Shown here one piece after another: positions 1-9,467 of a stretch of DNA of 55,265 bases (positions are counted from its first letter, which is position 1; every line of letters starts with the position of its first letter). The notes beneath the pieces are model-generated. The model was not told where the DNA came from. It saw only the letters and a list, made by a program, of their open reading frames with translations, and ran no database searches. This stretch comes from Microbacteriaceae bacterium (GTDB lineage Bacteria; Actinomycetota; Actinomycetes; Actinomycetales; Microbacteriaceae), in the NCBI GenBank assembly GCA_030841285.1, contig JAVECW010000160.1, forward strand, positions 1-55,265, in the 5' to 3' direction. Position numbers and translations under genes: made by a program.

Positions 1-1362
<1,362 letters not shown>

Positions 1363-1508
1363 GGCGCACAAGTCTAGCCGGGGCGTTCGACGACCGAGCT
1401 GGGCGCCAGCCGCCAAACCGACGCCTGATCGACGCCCGACGCGCACGGCTCTATATCCTTGAAGGAAGGCGGTGCATGAAGCCGCCTGGAGCGAACGGGG
1501 TTTGAGCA

Positions 1509-2453
1509 GTGGCAGAGCGCAAGAGCTTCCTCAGCGGCCGACTATTGGTCGTCGCTTTCGAGGGCTGGAACGACGCTGGCGAGGCCGCAAGCGGCGCCGT
1601 GCGCACGCTGCAGGATGTGCTCGACGTCGTTCCGATCACCGAGGTCGATCCCGAGCTCTACTTCGACTACCAGTTCAACCGTCCGACGATCGTGGCCGAC
1701 GACGACGGGCACCGGCATCTCGAGTGGCCTTCCGCCATCGTCTACGGACCGGCAAAGCCGGCCGCGATGCCCGCCGGACTCGCCGATGACGCGCAGCTCC
1801 AGGTGAGCGGCAACAATGTCGGGAACATCTACCTGCTCCTCGGCACTGAGCCGTCGCGGAGCTGGAAGGGCTTCACGGCCGAGATTCTGGATGCTGCCCT
1901 CACGGCTGACATCAGCGCCATTGTGTTCCTCGGCGCCATGCTCGCCGATGTGCCGCACACGCGTCCGATCTCGATCTTTACGACGAGCGAGAATGCGCAC
2001 GTGCGCAGCGAGCTGCAGATCGAGCGCAGCACGTATGAGGGGCCGGTGGGCATCCTCAGCGCCATTTCGGAAGCAGCGGAAACCGTGGGCATACCGACCG
2101 TCTCGATCTGGGCATCCGTACCGCACTACGTGCATAACGCGCCGAGCCCCAAGGCCATGCTTGCGCTCATCGACAAGCTCGAGGAGCTCGTCGACGTGAC
2201 GATCCCACGGGGAAACCTCGTCGAGGAGGCCGCCGAGTGGGAGTCGGGAATCGACGCGCTCGCCGCGGACGACGACGACATGGCGCAGTACATCCAGCAG
2301 CTCGAGCAGGCACGGGACACGGTCGACTCCCCCGAGGCGAGCGGTGAGGCAATCGCGCAGGAATTCGAGCGATACCTGAGGCGGCGCGGCGACGGTCGCG
2401 ACGGTCAGGCCGGTGGACGCGGCGAACGCCCGGACGAGCCTTGGCGCTCGTAG
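1509..2453 (+). CDS. PAC2 family protein
   Basis: The product is 314 aa from a GTG start. The N-terminus (LLVVAFEGWNDAGEAASGA) is the typical opening of the PAC2 (proteasome assembly chaperone 2-like) family. It is followed by a conserved body (IVFLGAMLADVPHTRP; VGIPTVSIWASVPHYV) and a charged, probably disordered tail. Archaeal and eukaryotic relatives help assemble proteasomes or bind ligands; the role of actinobacterial members is not firmly established. It is divergent from the HAD-trmI pair, and the 146 bp between them should hold both promoters. It converges on mshC with a gap of about 15 bp. Confidence 0.85.
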   Translation: MAERKSFLSGRLLVVAFEGWNDAGEAASGAVRTLQDVLDVVPITEVDPELYFDYQFNRPTIVADDDGHRHLEWPSAIVYGPAKPAAMPAGLADDAQLQVSGNNVGNIYLLLGTEPSRSWKGFTAEILDAALTADISAIVFLGAMLADVPHTRPISIFTTSENAHVRSELQIERSTYEGPVGILSAISEAAETVGIPTVSIWASVPHYVHNAPSPKAMLALIDKLEELVDVTIPRGNLVEEAAEWESGIDALAADDDDMAQYIQQLEQARDTVDSPEASGEAIAQEFERYLRRRGDGRDGQAGGRGERPDEPWRS

Positions 2454-2468
2454 TCCTGGTGTGGGCGT

Positions 2469-3734
2469 CTAGAGCGCGACGCCGAGCAGTGCCCGAACCG
2501 CGTCGACGACGAGCCGTGGCTCGTCGATGCGGTGCATAAGAGCGCTGTCGAGGACGCCGAGCGCGCCTGGGGTGTCGAGGTCGTTGTTGAGCGCCATCCG
2601 CATGTCGGCGATGAGGTCCATCGCGGACAAGGCCTGTGTCGACGCGTCGTGTGAGGCGTCGCCGGACGAGGTGGACACCGCGGCACTCCAGCGTGCCAGT
2701 CGGTCCGTCGCCTCGGCAAGCACGGCATCCGTCCACTCCCAGTTCGAGCGGTAGTGGTGAGCGAGGATCGTGAGGCGGATGGCCCTCGGGTCGACGCCGC
2801 TCTCGCGCAACCGCGATACGAGCACGAGGTTGCCGAGCGATTTGCTCATCTTCTCGCCCTCGTACGCGACGAGCCCGGCGTGGCTGTACACCTGGGCGAG
2901 TCGGTGCCCGCTGAGCGCCGAGGCGTGCCCCCCACTCAGTTCGTGGTGCGGAAAGACCAGGTCGAATCCGCCGCCCTGGACCGTGAAGTCCTTGCCCAGG
3001 TGCTTGAGCGCGATCACCGAGCACTCGATGTGCCAGCCGGGGCGCCCCTCGCCGACACGTGCCGGCCATGACGGTTCGCCTACGCGCGCCGCGCGCCACA
3101 ACAGCGGATCGAGGGCATCGCGCTTGCCCGCCCGGTCGGGGTCTCCCCCGCGCTCTGCGGAGAGGGCGAGCATCATGTCACGATCGAGGTTGCTCTCCTC
3201 GCCGAGGACCCACGGAGTGGCATCCTGCGCCGCCGCGATGTCGAAGTAGATGTCGTCGCCGTCCGCATCCTCCGTCGGGACGCGGTATGCGATGCCCCGG
3301 TCGAGGAGGGTGCAGACTGCCTCGGCGATCTCCCCGATCATCTCGGTGACCGCGACGTAATGGTCTGGCGGGATGACGTCGAGGCTCGCCATGTCCTGGC
3401 GGAAGAGTTCGATCTGGTCGTCGGCGAGGGTGCGCCAATCAACACCGGTCGCGGTAGCGCGCTCCAGAAGCGGATCGTCGATGTCGGTGATGTTCTGTGC
3501 GTAATGCACGAGGTAGCCGGCGTCCCGCCATACGCGCTGGAGCGTGTCGAACGCCAAGTAGGTGGACGCGTGGCCCATGTGCGTCGCGTCATACGGCGTG
3601 ATGCCGCACACGTAGAGGCGGGCGATGTCGTGCGGTTTGGCTTCGACGAGCGACTGGGTTGCGGTGTCGAAGATCATTGGCGCGGCTGACCGACCAGGCA
3701 CCGTGGGGATTTCGGGTCTGGTCCACGCTTTCAC
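2469..3734 (-). CDS. mshC: L-cysteine:1D-myo-inositol 2-amino-2-deoxy-alpha-D-glucopyranoside ligase MshC
   Basis: The product is 421 aa and resembles cysteinyl-tRNA synthetase without the anticodon-binding tail. Visible motifs are YVCGITPYDATHMGHAS (zinc-ligand Cys43 and the HIGH-type signature at about residues 52-55), WHIECS (second zinc cysteine), FPHHELS, and the signature EKMSKSLGN. MshC joins cysteine to GlcN-inositol using ATP, the penultimate step of mycothiol synthesis, a thiol restricted to actinobacteria. The GTG start at 3734 keeps the N-terminal W..P.(I/V)P..PG pattern seen in MshC proteins. The gene is followed on the same strand, in the opposite reading direction of the window, by PAC2 at its 3' side; uppP lies 10 bp upstream and is probably cotranscribed. 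Confidence 0.95.
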   Translation of the reverse strand: MKAWTRPEIPTVPGRSAAPMIFDTATQSLVEAKPHDIARLYVCGITPYDATHMGHASTYLAFDTLQRVWRDAGYLVHYAQNITDIDDPLLERATATGVDWRTLADDQIELFRQDMASLDVIPPDHYVAVTEMIGEIAEAVCTLLDRGIAYRVPTEDADGDDIYFDIAAAQDATPWVLGEESNLDRDMMLALSAERGGDPDRAGKRDALDPLLWRAARVGEPSWPARVGEGRPGWHIECSVIALKHLGKDFTVQGGGFDLVFPHHELSGGHASALSGHRLAQVYSHAGLVAYEGEKMSKSLGNLVLVSRLRESGVDPRAIRLTILAHHYRSNWEWTDAVLAEATDRLARWSAAVSTSSGDASHDASTQALSAMDLIADMRMALNNDLDTPGALGVLDSALMHRIDEPRLVVDAVRALLGVAL

Positions 3735-3743
3735 CAGATCAGC

Positions 3744-4616
3744 CTAAGCGGTCATTACGCCCGTCGAGAGCAGCACGATAAGGAGGACTCCCAGCGCGAT
3801 GCGGTAGATGACGAACGGGAGGAAGCTGCGGCGCGAGATATACCCCATGAAGAATGCGATGACGAGAAGGCCGACTCCGAATGCGACGATGGTGGCTGCC
3901 GCCGTCTCGACAGGACTGAAGATCTCTGGCGTACACGCCGTGGAGGACAGTACCGCTTTTGAGGCGGTGACGCAGGGATCCTTGATCGACTTGTAGAGCT
4001 GGAAGAGGCCGCTGCCGAACACGGCAGGCACGGCAAGGAGGAACGAGTAACGAGCGGCCGCACGGCGCTGGTAGCCCATGAAGAGACCCGCTGTGATGGT
4101 TCCGCCAGAGCGCGAGACCCCCGGTATGAGGGCGAGGGCCTGTGCGAAGCCGAAGATGATGCCGTCGCCCCAGGTCAGCTCCTTGAGTCGGCGGGACTTC
4201 TTGCCCACGAGGTCCGCGATCCCGAGCAGGATGCCGAAGCCGATCAATGTGCCTGCGACGATCCAGAGCGAGCGGAGAGTCGTCTCGATGGCAGTTTGGA
4301 AAATCAAGCCGAGTACGACGATGGGGATGCTGCCCAGGATGACGAGCCAGCCCATTCGAGCATCCGGATCATCGCGCGGAATGCGCCTGAGCAGCGACCC
4401 GAACCAGCGGCTGGCGATGCGCACGATGTCTTTCCAGAAGTAGATGAGCACGGCGCTCTCCGTGCCCAGCTGCGTGATCGCGGTGAACGCCGCGCCGGGA
4501 TCCGCGCCGGTGCCCAGCCACTCACCGACGATTCGGATATGCGCGCTTGACGAAATGGGCAGGAACTCGGTCAGGCCCTGCACAAGACCGAGGATGAGCG
4601 CATTGATCAGGTTCAC
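3744..4616 (-). CDS. uppP: Undecaprenyl-diphosphatase UppP (BacA family)
   Basis: The product is 290 aa, the family's usual size, with about eight hydrophobic segments. Two signature blocks are clear: [18 protein letters not shown] near the N-terminus and [16 protein letters not shown] around the middle, which carry the catalytic Glu, Ser, His and Arg residues of this integral membrane phosphatase. It dephosphorylates undecaprenyl pyrophosphate to recycle the lipid carrier for peptidoglycan and other polymers, and it confers bacitracin resistance when overexpressed. The start is GTG. It lies between the M20 peptidase gene (27 bp upstream) and mshC (10 bp downstream) on the same strand, which suggests a three-gene transcript. 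Confidence 0.95.
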   Translation of the reverse strand: MNLINALILGLVQGLTEFLPISSSAHIRIVGEWLGTGADPGAAFTAITQLGTESAVLIYFWKDIVRIASRWFGSLLRRIPRDDPDARMGWLVILGSIPIVVLGLIFQTAIETTLRSLWIVAGTLIGFGILLGIADLVGKKSRRLKELTWGDGIIFGFAQALALIPGVSRSGGTITAGLFMGYQRRAAARYSFLLAVPAVFGSGLFQLYKSIKDPCVTASKAVLSSTACTPEIFSPVETAAATIVAFGVGLLVIAFFMGYISRRSFLPFVIYRIALGVLLIVLLSTGVMTA

Positions 4617-4642
4617 GGGAGCCTTCCGGGCTGCGGCCGGGA

Positions 4643-5956
4643 TCAGTATTCGAGCAGTAGGTCGGCCAGGACTTTCCTGCCAAACACTAGCGCGTCGAGC
4701 GGCACGCGCTCATCGACGCCGTGGAACATGCCGGGGAAGTCCAGATCCGCCGGCAGCCGCAGGGGTGCGAACCCGTAGCCCTTGATGCCGAGCTTGCTCA
4801 GGGCCTTGTTGTCCGTGCCCCCGGAGAGCAGGTACGGGAGCACCGGTGCTCCTGGATCGTGCCTGCCGAGTGTCGAGACGATCGTGTCGATCAGGGGCCC
4901 GGAGAAGTCCACCTCGAGCCCGATGTCGCGGTGCATGATCTGGATCTCGATGTCGGGACCGATCAGCTCCTGCACCCGGGCGAGCACGGCATCCTCTTCT
5001 CCTGCCAGCGTGCGGATGTCGATGAGCGCCTCGGCCGTGTCTGGGATCACGTTGTGCTTGTATCCGGCCTTCAGCAGCGTGGGGTTGGTCGTGGTGCGCA
5101 GCGTGGCGAGGATGAATCCGGATGCCGTTCCCGTCTTCAGGACCAGCTCGTCCGGCCCGACGCGCTGCGGATCGACGCCCAGGATGCGCGCGATCTCGCC
5201 CAAGAGCTGCGTCGTCGTGTTGGTGAGCGTGACCGGCCAATCGAGGTGACCGACCTTGACGACGGCCTCGGCGAGTTTCGTGATCGCGTTGTCGCGGATG
5301 AGCCGGGAGCCGTGGGCGGCAGGTCCGTGTGCGATGAGCTTGATCCAGATCAGGGACTTCTCCCCCGTCTGCATCAGGTATGCACGCTGGCCGCCGAGGT
5401 CGATCGAGTAACCGCCGACCTCGCTGATGGCCTCGGTCGCCCCCTCGAACAGCTGGGGCTCGGTATCGACGAGGTGGTGCGAGCCGCGCCGTCCGCCGTC
5501 TTCCTCGTCTGCGAAGAAGGCGACGACGAGGTCACGTTCCGGCTGCCTGCCCGAACCGAGGATGTCACGCAGCGCGGTGATGATCATGGCGTCCATGTTC
5601 TTCATGTCGACCGCGCCACGGCCCCAGAGCATGCCGTCCTTGATCACACCGCCGAACGGATCGACCGACCAGTTCTGCGGATCGGCCGGGACGACATCCA
5701 GGTGCCCGTGCACGACGAGCGCGCTCTTGGAGCGATTCCGTCCTTCAACGCGAGCCACGACGCTCGTGCGGCCGGGCTCCGAATCGAAGAGCTGCGGGGT
5801 GAGGCCGAGGCGGGTCAGATGTGACTCGACGTACTCGGCAGCATCGGTCTCGCCGTTCGACTTTCCCTCACCGTAGTTCGTGGTGTCAAACCGGATGAGA
5901 TCGCGGGCAATTACTGCCGTTTCGTCGAGTGGGGCTGTGTCGGAGGCGAGGGTCAT
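4643..5956 (-). CDS. M20/M25/M40 family metallopeptidase (dipeptidase-like)
   Basis: The product is about 437 aa. Metal-binding and catalytic blocks are visible: [12 protein letters not shown] (HxD), [11 protein letters not shown] (bridging Asp), and FADEEDGG (catalytic Glu followed by a metal-ligand Glu), with GGTDNKAL and a C-terminal FHGVDERV (metal His) later. This is the di-zinc M20 architecture with an inserted lid domain. Substrates in the family include dipeptides, N-acyl amino acids and succinyl-diaminopimelate, and this protein cannot be assigned further. I chose the ATG at 5956 over an upstream in-frame start because the extra residues (MRPWWPHN...) are not family-like. Confidence 0.87.
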   Translation of the reverse strand: MTLASDTAPLDETAVIARDLIRFDTTNYGEGKSNGETDAAEYVESHLTRLGLTPQLFDSEPGRTSVVARVEGRNRSKSALVVHGHLDVVPADPQNWSVDPFGGVIKDGMLWGRGAVDMKNMDAMIITALRDILGSGRQPERDLVVAFFADEEDGGRRGSHHLVDTEPQLFEGATEAISEVGGYSIDLGGQRAYLMQTGEKSLIWIKLIAHGPAAHGSRLIRDNAITKLAEAVVKVGHLDWPVTLTNTTTQLLGEIARILGVDPQRVGPDELVLKTGTASGFILATLRTTTNPTLLKAGYKHNVIPDTAEALIDIRTLAGEEDAVLARVQELIGPDIEIQIMHRDIGLEVDFSGPLIDTIVSTLGRHDPGAPVLPYLLSGGTDNKALSKLGIKGYGFAPLRLPADLDFPGMFHGVDERVPLDALVFGRKVLADLLLEY

Positions 5957-6065
5957 GGTCTCAACGCTACCCGGGCGATTGTGTGGCCACCAAGGCCGCA
6001 AACGCCGTCAATTTTCATGCTAAGGTCGTACCTCGGCGGCTGATTCTTCAGCGGCCAAAACACAT

Positions 6066-6150
6066 GCGCGGGTGGCGGAAATGGCAGACGCGCTAGCTTG
6101 AGGTGCTAGTGCCCGTATAGGGCGTGGGGGTTCAAGTCCCCCCTCGCGCA
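6066..6150 (+). tRNA. tRNA-Leu (anticodon GAG)
   Basis: This 85-nt class II tRNA folds fully. The acceptor 6066-6072 pairs with 6143-6149 with one G-U. The anticodon stem CTAGC/GCTAG closes the loop TTGAGGT, giving anticodon GAG. There is a long variable arm, and a five-pair T-stem (GGGGG/CCCCC) encloses TTCAAGT. The discriminator is A6150. CCA is not encoded, so it is added after transcription. It reads CUC/CUU leucine codons. Confidence 0.97.
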
Positions 6151-6168
6151 CACTGTGTTGAGACAGTT

Positions 6169-6205
6169 GAAATGCCCCGGTCCTTGGCCGGGGCATTTCG
6201 TTTAA
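6169..6205 (+). terminator. Rho-independent terminator after tRNA-Leu
   Basis: A 12-bp perfect stem (GAAATGCCCCGG / CCGGGGCATTTC, 6169-6180 with 6188-6199) encloses a 7-nt loop, followed by GTTTAAAC. It sits 18 nt after the tRNA 3' end. Confidence 0.85.
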
Positions 6206-6310
6206 ACATTTGCCTCCGGCCTGGCGAACGGAGCGTATCATGGCAGACAGCGACGCCCGAAGAACGTCCTCGTTAACTTATGCATTTGTGCTGTGATCAG
6301 GAGATCGACG

Positions 6311-6661
6311 ATGTCCGATCAGCTACTGCTTTACCGACCGCCGCCGCGACTTTATCGTCCGCCGCCCCAGCGGCTCTATCGTTCGCCCGCCCAGAGCCCC
6401 CGCGCCACGAAACCATTGCGTGTGATCAGACCGAGTGGGACGATCACGTCGATCCAAATTTCCATCGTCCGTCGCAACGACTCGAACTCCGAGGTGCGCG
6501 TCGACGACAACGTCGTCGGGTTCGTCTGTCCCGAAGGGCACGCATTCATTGCCCGAGTAGGAACCAGCTTCGAACAATCGACGGTGCGCGGCTCATCCGA
6601 ACTGTGGGATAAAGCCGCAGCGATGCTCCTGTACGACTCAGGGCTCGCGTGCGACTGCTGA
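6311..6661 (+). CDS. Hypothetical protein with LYRPPP repeats
   Basis: The product is about 116 aa and I do not recognise it. The first 30 residues contain three imperfect copies of LYR-P-P (LYRPPPR, LYRPPPQR, LYRSPAQS), probably disordered and basic. The remainder (about 40-116) looks folded, with alternating beta-type segments (TSIQISIVRR, EVRVDDNVVGFVC) and a C-terminal helix, and it ends in CDC. The ATG at 6311 is preceded by AGGAG at a good distance, which favours it over a GTG at 6293. The stop codon lies within the first unit of a 19-bp tandem repeat that continues downstream. Coding potential is reasonable but not proved. Confidence 0.5.
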   Translation: MSDQLLLYRPPPRLYRPPPQRLYRSPAQSPRATKPLRVIRPSGTITSIQISIVRRNDSNSEVRVDDNVVGFVCPEGHAFIARVGTSFEQSTVRGSSELWDKAAAMLLYDSGLACDC

Positions 6662-6709
6662 CAAGCCGTGCGACCGCTGACGAGCCGTGCGACCGCTCAC
6701 AAGCACCGT
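6651..6709. repeat. Three-copy tandem repeat, unit about 19 bp
   Basis: The copies are 6651-6669, 6670-6688 and 6689-6709 (the third with a 2-bp insertion). Each has the form GCGAC-GCTGAC-AGCCGT with one to three differences. The first copy contains the last codons and TGA of the preceding gene, so the array arose by duplication of that gene's 3' end. Confidence 0.8.
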
Positions 6710-6795
6710 CGAGAGCGGTCACTCCTCATGCGAGCATGACGTAGAGGCCAACCAGGTATCGTGAACTCGGCAACCGGGTTGGTACTACGGTCACC

Positions 6796-7302
6796 TCAGT
6801 CCTTACTCCCCGCGTCGGACACGATGTGGTCGTGCATTTGCTGGCTGAGATCGCGGATCTGCTTGGTCAGTTCGTGGATTGTTCGGGTGAGGTCGGTGTT
6901 CTCAACGAGGAGTCCCTCTTGCTCGGAGTAGTCGCGATCGGCCTTGGCCTGCTGGAAGGCCGCTTGACGGTTTTGACCGATCATCACGAAGGTGGAAAGG
7001 AAGATCGCCTCGAGCGAGACGGCGAGAGTCAGAGTCGGCCAGGGACTGCGTTCGAACACGATCATCCAGATCACGAAGATCGCCACATGCAGGTAGACGA
7101 AGTTCATCGACCCTGCGAACGCGGTGATGGTATCCGCGATTCGCAGCTGAACGCTCGCCGCCCGGTGTTCGGCCTCGGCCAGCACCGACGGATGAAGGTT
7201 GGACCGCTCCGCGTTAGCGAGAAGCCGCTTCGGCTTGAGGTCCGGGCGCACATGCGGCGGTACGCCAGCTTTGGTCGATCCTCCGGCAGTCTGCTGCGAC
7301 AT
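6796..7302 (-). CDS. DUF1003 family membrane protein
   Basis: The product is about 168 aa. The core (ERSNLHPSVLAEAEHRAASV, then two transmembrane segments around FVYLHVAIFVIWMIVF and LTLAVSLEAIFLSTFVMI, then GQNRQAAFQQAKADRDY) is the DUF1003 pattern. The C-terminal part (LLVENTDLTRTIHELTKQIRDL) is a likely coiled coil. Family function is unknown; members are often called cyclic nucleotide-binding-like or uncharacterised membrane proteins. I chose the ATG at 7302 because GGAGGGA precedes it at a suitable distance, while the longer frame has no such site. Confidence 0.85.
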   Translation of the reverse strand: MSQQTAGGSTKAGVPPHVRPDLKPKRLLANAERSNLHPSVLAEAEHRAASVQLRIADTITAFAGSMNFVYLHVAIFVIWMIVFERSPWPTLTLAVSLEAIFLSTFVMIGQNRQAAFQQAKADRDYSEQEGLLVENTDLTRTIHELTKQIRDLSQQMHDHIVSDAGSKD

Positions 7303-7435
7303 GCTCTCGATCCCTCCCTCTGGCGAGCCCACCCCGCCTGTATATGGGGAGCTTAGTGCCAGCCACGGCATCGTCAGACGACGTCACGCAATCCCCTGAA
7401 AGGCCGGTCTTCTTGAGACCCGAACGGGCTGCAGA

Positions 7436-7954
7436 CTAGGCCGATGCCGACTCTGGTTCGGCGTCCTCTTCTTCGCAGACGGATGCTTCCTCGCGTGCGG
7501 GGGCGCCGATGGCCTCGAGTACGCGATTGGATGCCGTCGCCAGGGTGGCCAGCTCGTCGTCGCTCAGTACGTCGAAGAAGTAACGGCGGATGGTGGCGGC
7601 ATGATCACGCATCGAGCCGAGTACGGCACGCTTGCCGTCGGCGGTGAGGGCGATCCAGGTGCCGCGCAGGTCGGACGTGCACTCGCGGCGCTCGACAAGC
7701 CCGCGACGCTCCATGCGCGTGATCTGGTGGGAGACACGACTCCGCTCCCAGCCAAGTCGCTCGCCGAGTTGGTGGCCCCTCAGCTGACCTCCTGGCTCCT
7801 CGAAAACGGTAAGGAGGATCTCGAATTCCGACCGCGAGATGTCGGCCGTCTGCTGCAGTCGGCGCTCGAGCACCTGGTCGAGCTGTCGGCGCATCGCGAG
7901 CACGGAGCGCCAGGCATCCCAGTGCTCGCTGCTGATCTCCGAAACCTCGGTCAT
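7436..7954 (-). CDS. MarR-family winged-helix transcriptional regulator
   Basis: The product is 172 aa. The winged helix-turn-helix is clear: ISRSEFEILLTVFEE, then GHQLGERLGWERSRVSHQIT as the recognition helix region, and RRGLVERRE..DLRGTWIALT as the wing with the MarR-type conserved Asp-Arg. Flanking helices provide dimerisation. The C-terminal tail is acidic (EEEDAEPESASA). MarR proteins usually repress themselves and neighbours and respond to small phenolic or oxidative signals; the ligand here is unknown. It is divergent from the Mn-riboswitch/VIT1 gene, and the 126 bp between it and the riboswitch is the likely site of its operator. Confidence 0.9.
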   Translation of the reverse strand: MTEVSEISSEHWDAWRSVLAMRRQLDQVLERRLQQTADISRSEFEILLTVFEEPGGQLRGHQLGERLGWERSRVSHQITRMERRGLVERRECTSDLRGTWIALTADGKRAVLGSMRDHAATIRRYFFDVLSDDELATLATASNRVLEAIGAPAREEASVCEEEDAEPESASA

Positions 7955-8080
7955 CCAGCAATTCTACCGAACATTGACACGTCATCCAGATTCGCCTCAA
8001 GCGCCCTCTCCCCCGGATTTCGTCGCTGGGCGTTCCTCATCGGGGCGCGTGACTGGGTGGCCTGTGTCCTAAGGTAGATC

Positions 8081-8295
8081 GCGAAGGGGAGTAGTTCTTG
8101 CCCGGACGCGCTCGAAATGGCGCGAACGGGTGACGGTGTGTCGACATACTGGCTTTGCGGCCCGGTGCACCACCCGCATGCGGGCGAACGAGACCTTCGG
8201 CCAATACCCATCGACGACGTGCGCGCACGTCTCCTTGCCTTGGCCGAAGCGGGTTCCCATCCTTCCTTCGGCTGAGGCCGACCGAAGGACCCACT
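8081..8295 (+). promoter_or_regulatory. yybP-ykoY manganese riboswitch with expression platform
   Basis: The three conserved elements of this Mn2+ sensor are present in order: GGGGAGTAG (8086-8094), ACATAC (8144-8149) and GAGACC (8190-8195). P1 closes by CGAAGG (8082-8087) with CCTTCG (8194-8199). The platform has three mutually exclusive helices. CTTCGGCC (8195-8202) can pair with GGCCGAAG (8242-8249); GCCGAAG (8243-8249) can pair with CTTCGGC (8266-8272); CCTTCGG (8265-8271) can pair with CCGAAGG (8282-8288), which covers the ribosome-binding site. By this logic, Mn-stabilised P1 frees the site and turns translation on, as expected for an exporter. Motif identity is read from sequence; the switching model is inference. 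Confidence 0.88.
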
Positions 8296-9462
8296 ATGTC
8301 CCCCGCAGTCTCCTCCGCCAACTCGCAGGCCGGCCCCAGACCGGAATCGGGCCCGGCGGACATCCGGCGCTGGCGGCAGCGTCTTGCCGACGAGCGCGCA
8401 GAGGCCGCCGTCTACCGGGACCTCGCGAGCCGCAGGACCGGCGAGGAGCAGGAGATCCTGCTCGCCCTGGCCGAAGCGGAGCGCCGACACGAGGCGCACT
8501 GGCTCGAGCTCCTTGGCGACCACGTTGGGAAGCCGCGGCGCGGCGACGTACGGACGCGCCTTCTCGGGTTCCTCGCACGGCGTTTCGGTTCGGTCTTCGT
8601 GCTCGCTCTCGCCCAGCGCGCCGAGGCGCGCTCCCCGTATGAGAAGGACGCCGACGCCACCGCGACCATGGCGGCGGACGAGCGCATCCACGAGGAGGTC
8701 GTGCGTGCGCTCGCCGCCCGCGGGCGCAGCAGGCTCTCCGGCACCTTCCGCGCTGCGGTGTTCGGTGCGAACGACGGCCTCGTCAGCAACCTTTCGCTCG
8801 TGCTGGGCATCAGCGCGAGCGGTGTCTCCAACCAGACAGTGCTCCTGACGGGGCTGGCCGGCCTGCTCGCCGGCGCGCTGTCGATGGGAGCCGGTGAGTA
8901 CGTGTCGGTGCGCTCGCAGCGCGAGCTGCTCGAGGCATCCACTCCGAATCCGGAGACGAACACCGCACTGCCGCACCTCGACGTGGACGCCAACGAGCTC
9001 ACGCTCGTCTATCGTGCTCGTGGCATGACGGCCGAGGAAGCCGAGGCGCACGCTTCCGAGGTGCTGCGCGACTTCACGCTGGAATCGGCTGAAGCGAGCG
9101 TGTCGGGTGCTGCGAACGGATCGGGTGCGGGGATGCAGGGTGTCGGTGTCGGTACCACGCCGGCCGTCGACCAACACGAAGCGATCGGCACGGGCATCGG
9201 TGCCGCGCTGTCGAGCTTCTGCTTCTTCGCGTCCGGTGCGCTCATCCCAGTGCTGCCGTACCTCTTCGGCCTCCAGGGAGCGACCGCCGTCGTGGTCGCG
9301 TCCGTGCTCGTCGGGCTCGTGCTCCTCGGCACGGGCGCCATCGTCGGGCTTCTCTCCGGCGCGTCGCCACTCAAGCGTGCGCTGCGCCAGCTCGCGATCG
9401 GTTTCGGCGCTGCGGCGGCAACGTACGCGCTCGGCCTGCTCTTCGGCGCGACTCTCGGATAG
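8296..9462 (+). CDS. Ferritin-like/VIT1-CCC1 fusion metal transporter
   Basis: The product is 388 aa with two domains. The N-terminal 140 residues are a ferritin/rubrerythrin-like helical domain with spaced Glu/His residues (DERAEAAVYRDLA, EAERRHEAHW, DERIHEEVV), expected to bind Fe or Mn. The C-terminal domain is VIT1/CCC1 type: FRAAVFGANDGLVSNLSLVLG, GLLAGALSMGAGEYVSVRSQREL, and three or four more membrane segments. This is the Er-VIT1/MbfA layout, whose characterised members export iron and protect from oxidative stress. The manganese riboswitch directly upstream points to Mn2+ efflux or detoxification here. The start ATG at 8296 has GAAGGA at 8284-8289, inside the riboswitch's final helix. 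Confidence 0.92.
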   Translation: MSPAVSSANSQAGPRPESGPADIRRWRQRLADERAEAAVYRDLASRRTGEEQEILLALAEAERRHEAHWLELLGDHVGKPRRGDVRTRLLGFLARRFGSVFVLALAQRAEARSPYEKDADATATMAADERIHEEVVRALAARGRSRLSGTFRAAVFGANDGLVSNLSLVLGISASGVSNQTVLLTGLAGLLAGALSMGAGEYVSVRSQRELLEASTPNPETNTALPHLDVDANELTLVYRARGMTAEEAEAHASEVLRDFTLESAEASVSGAANGSGAGMQGVGVGTTPAVDQHEAIGTGIGAALSSFCFFASGALIPVLPYLFGLQGATAVVVASVLVGLVLLGTGAIVGLLSGASPLKRALRQLAIGFGAAAATYALGLLFGATLG

Positions 9463-9467
9463 GCGCC

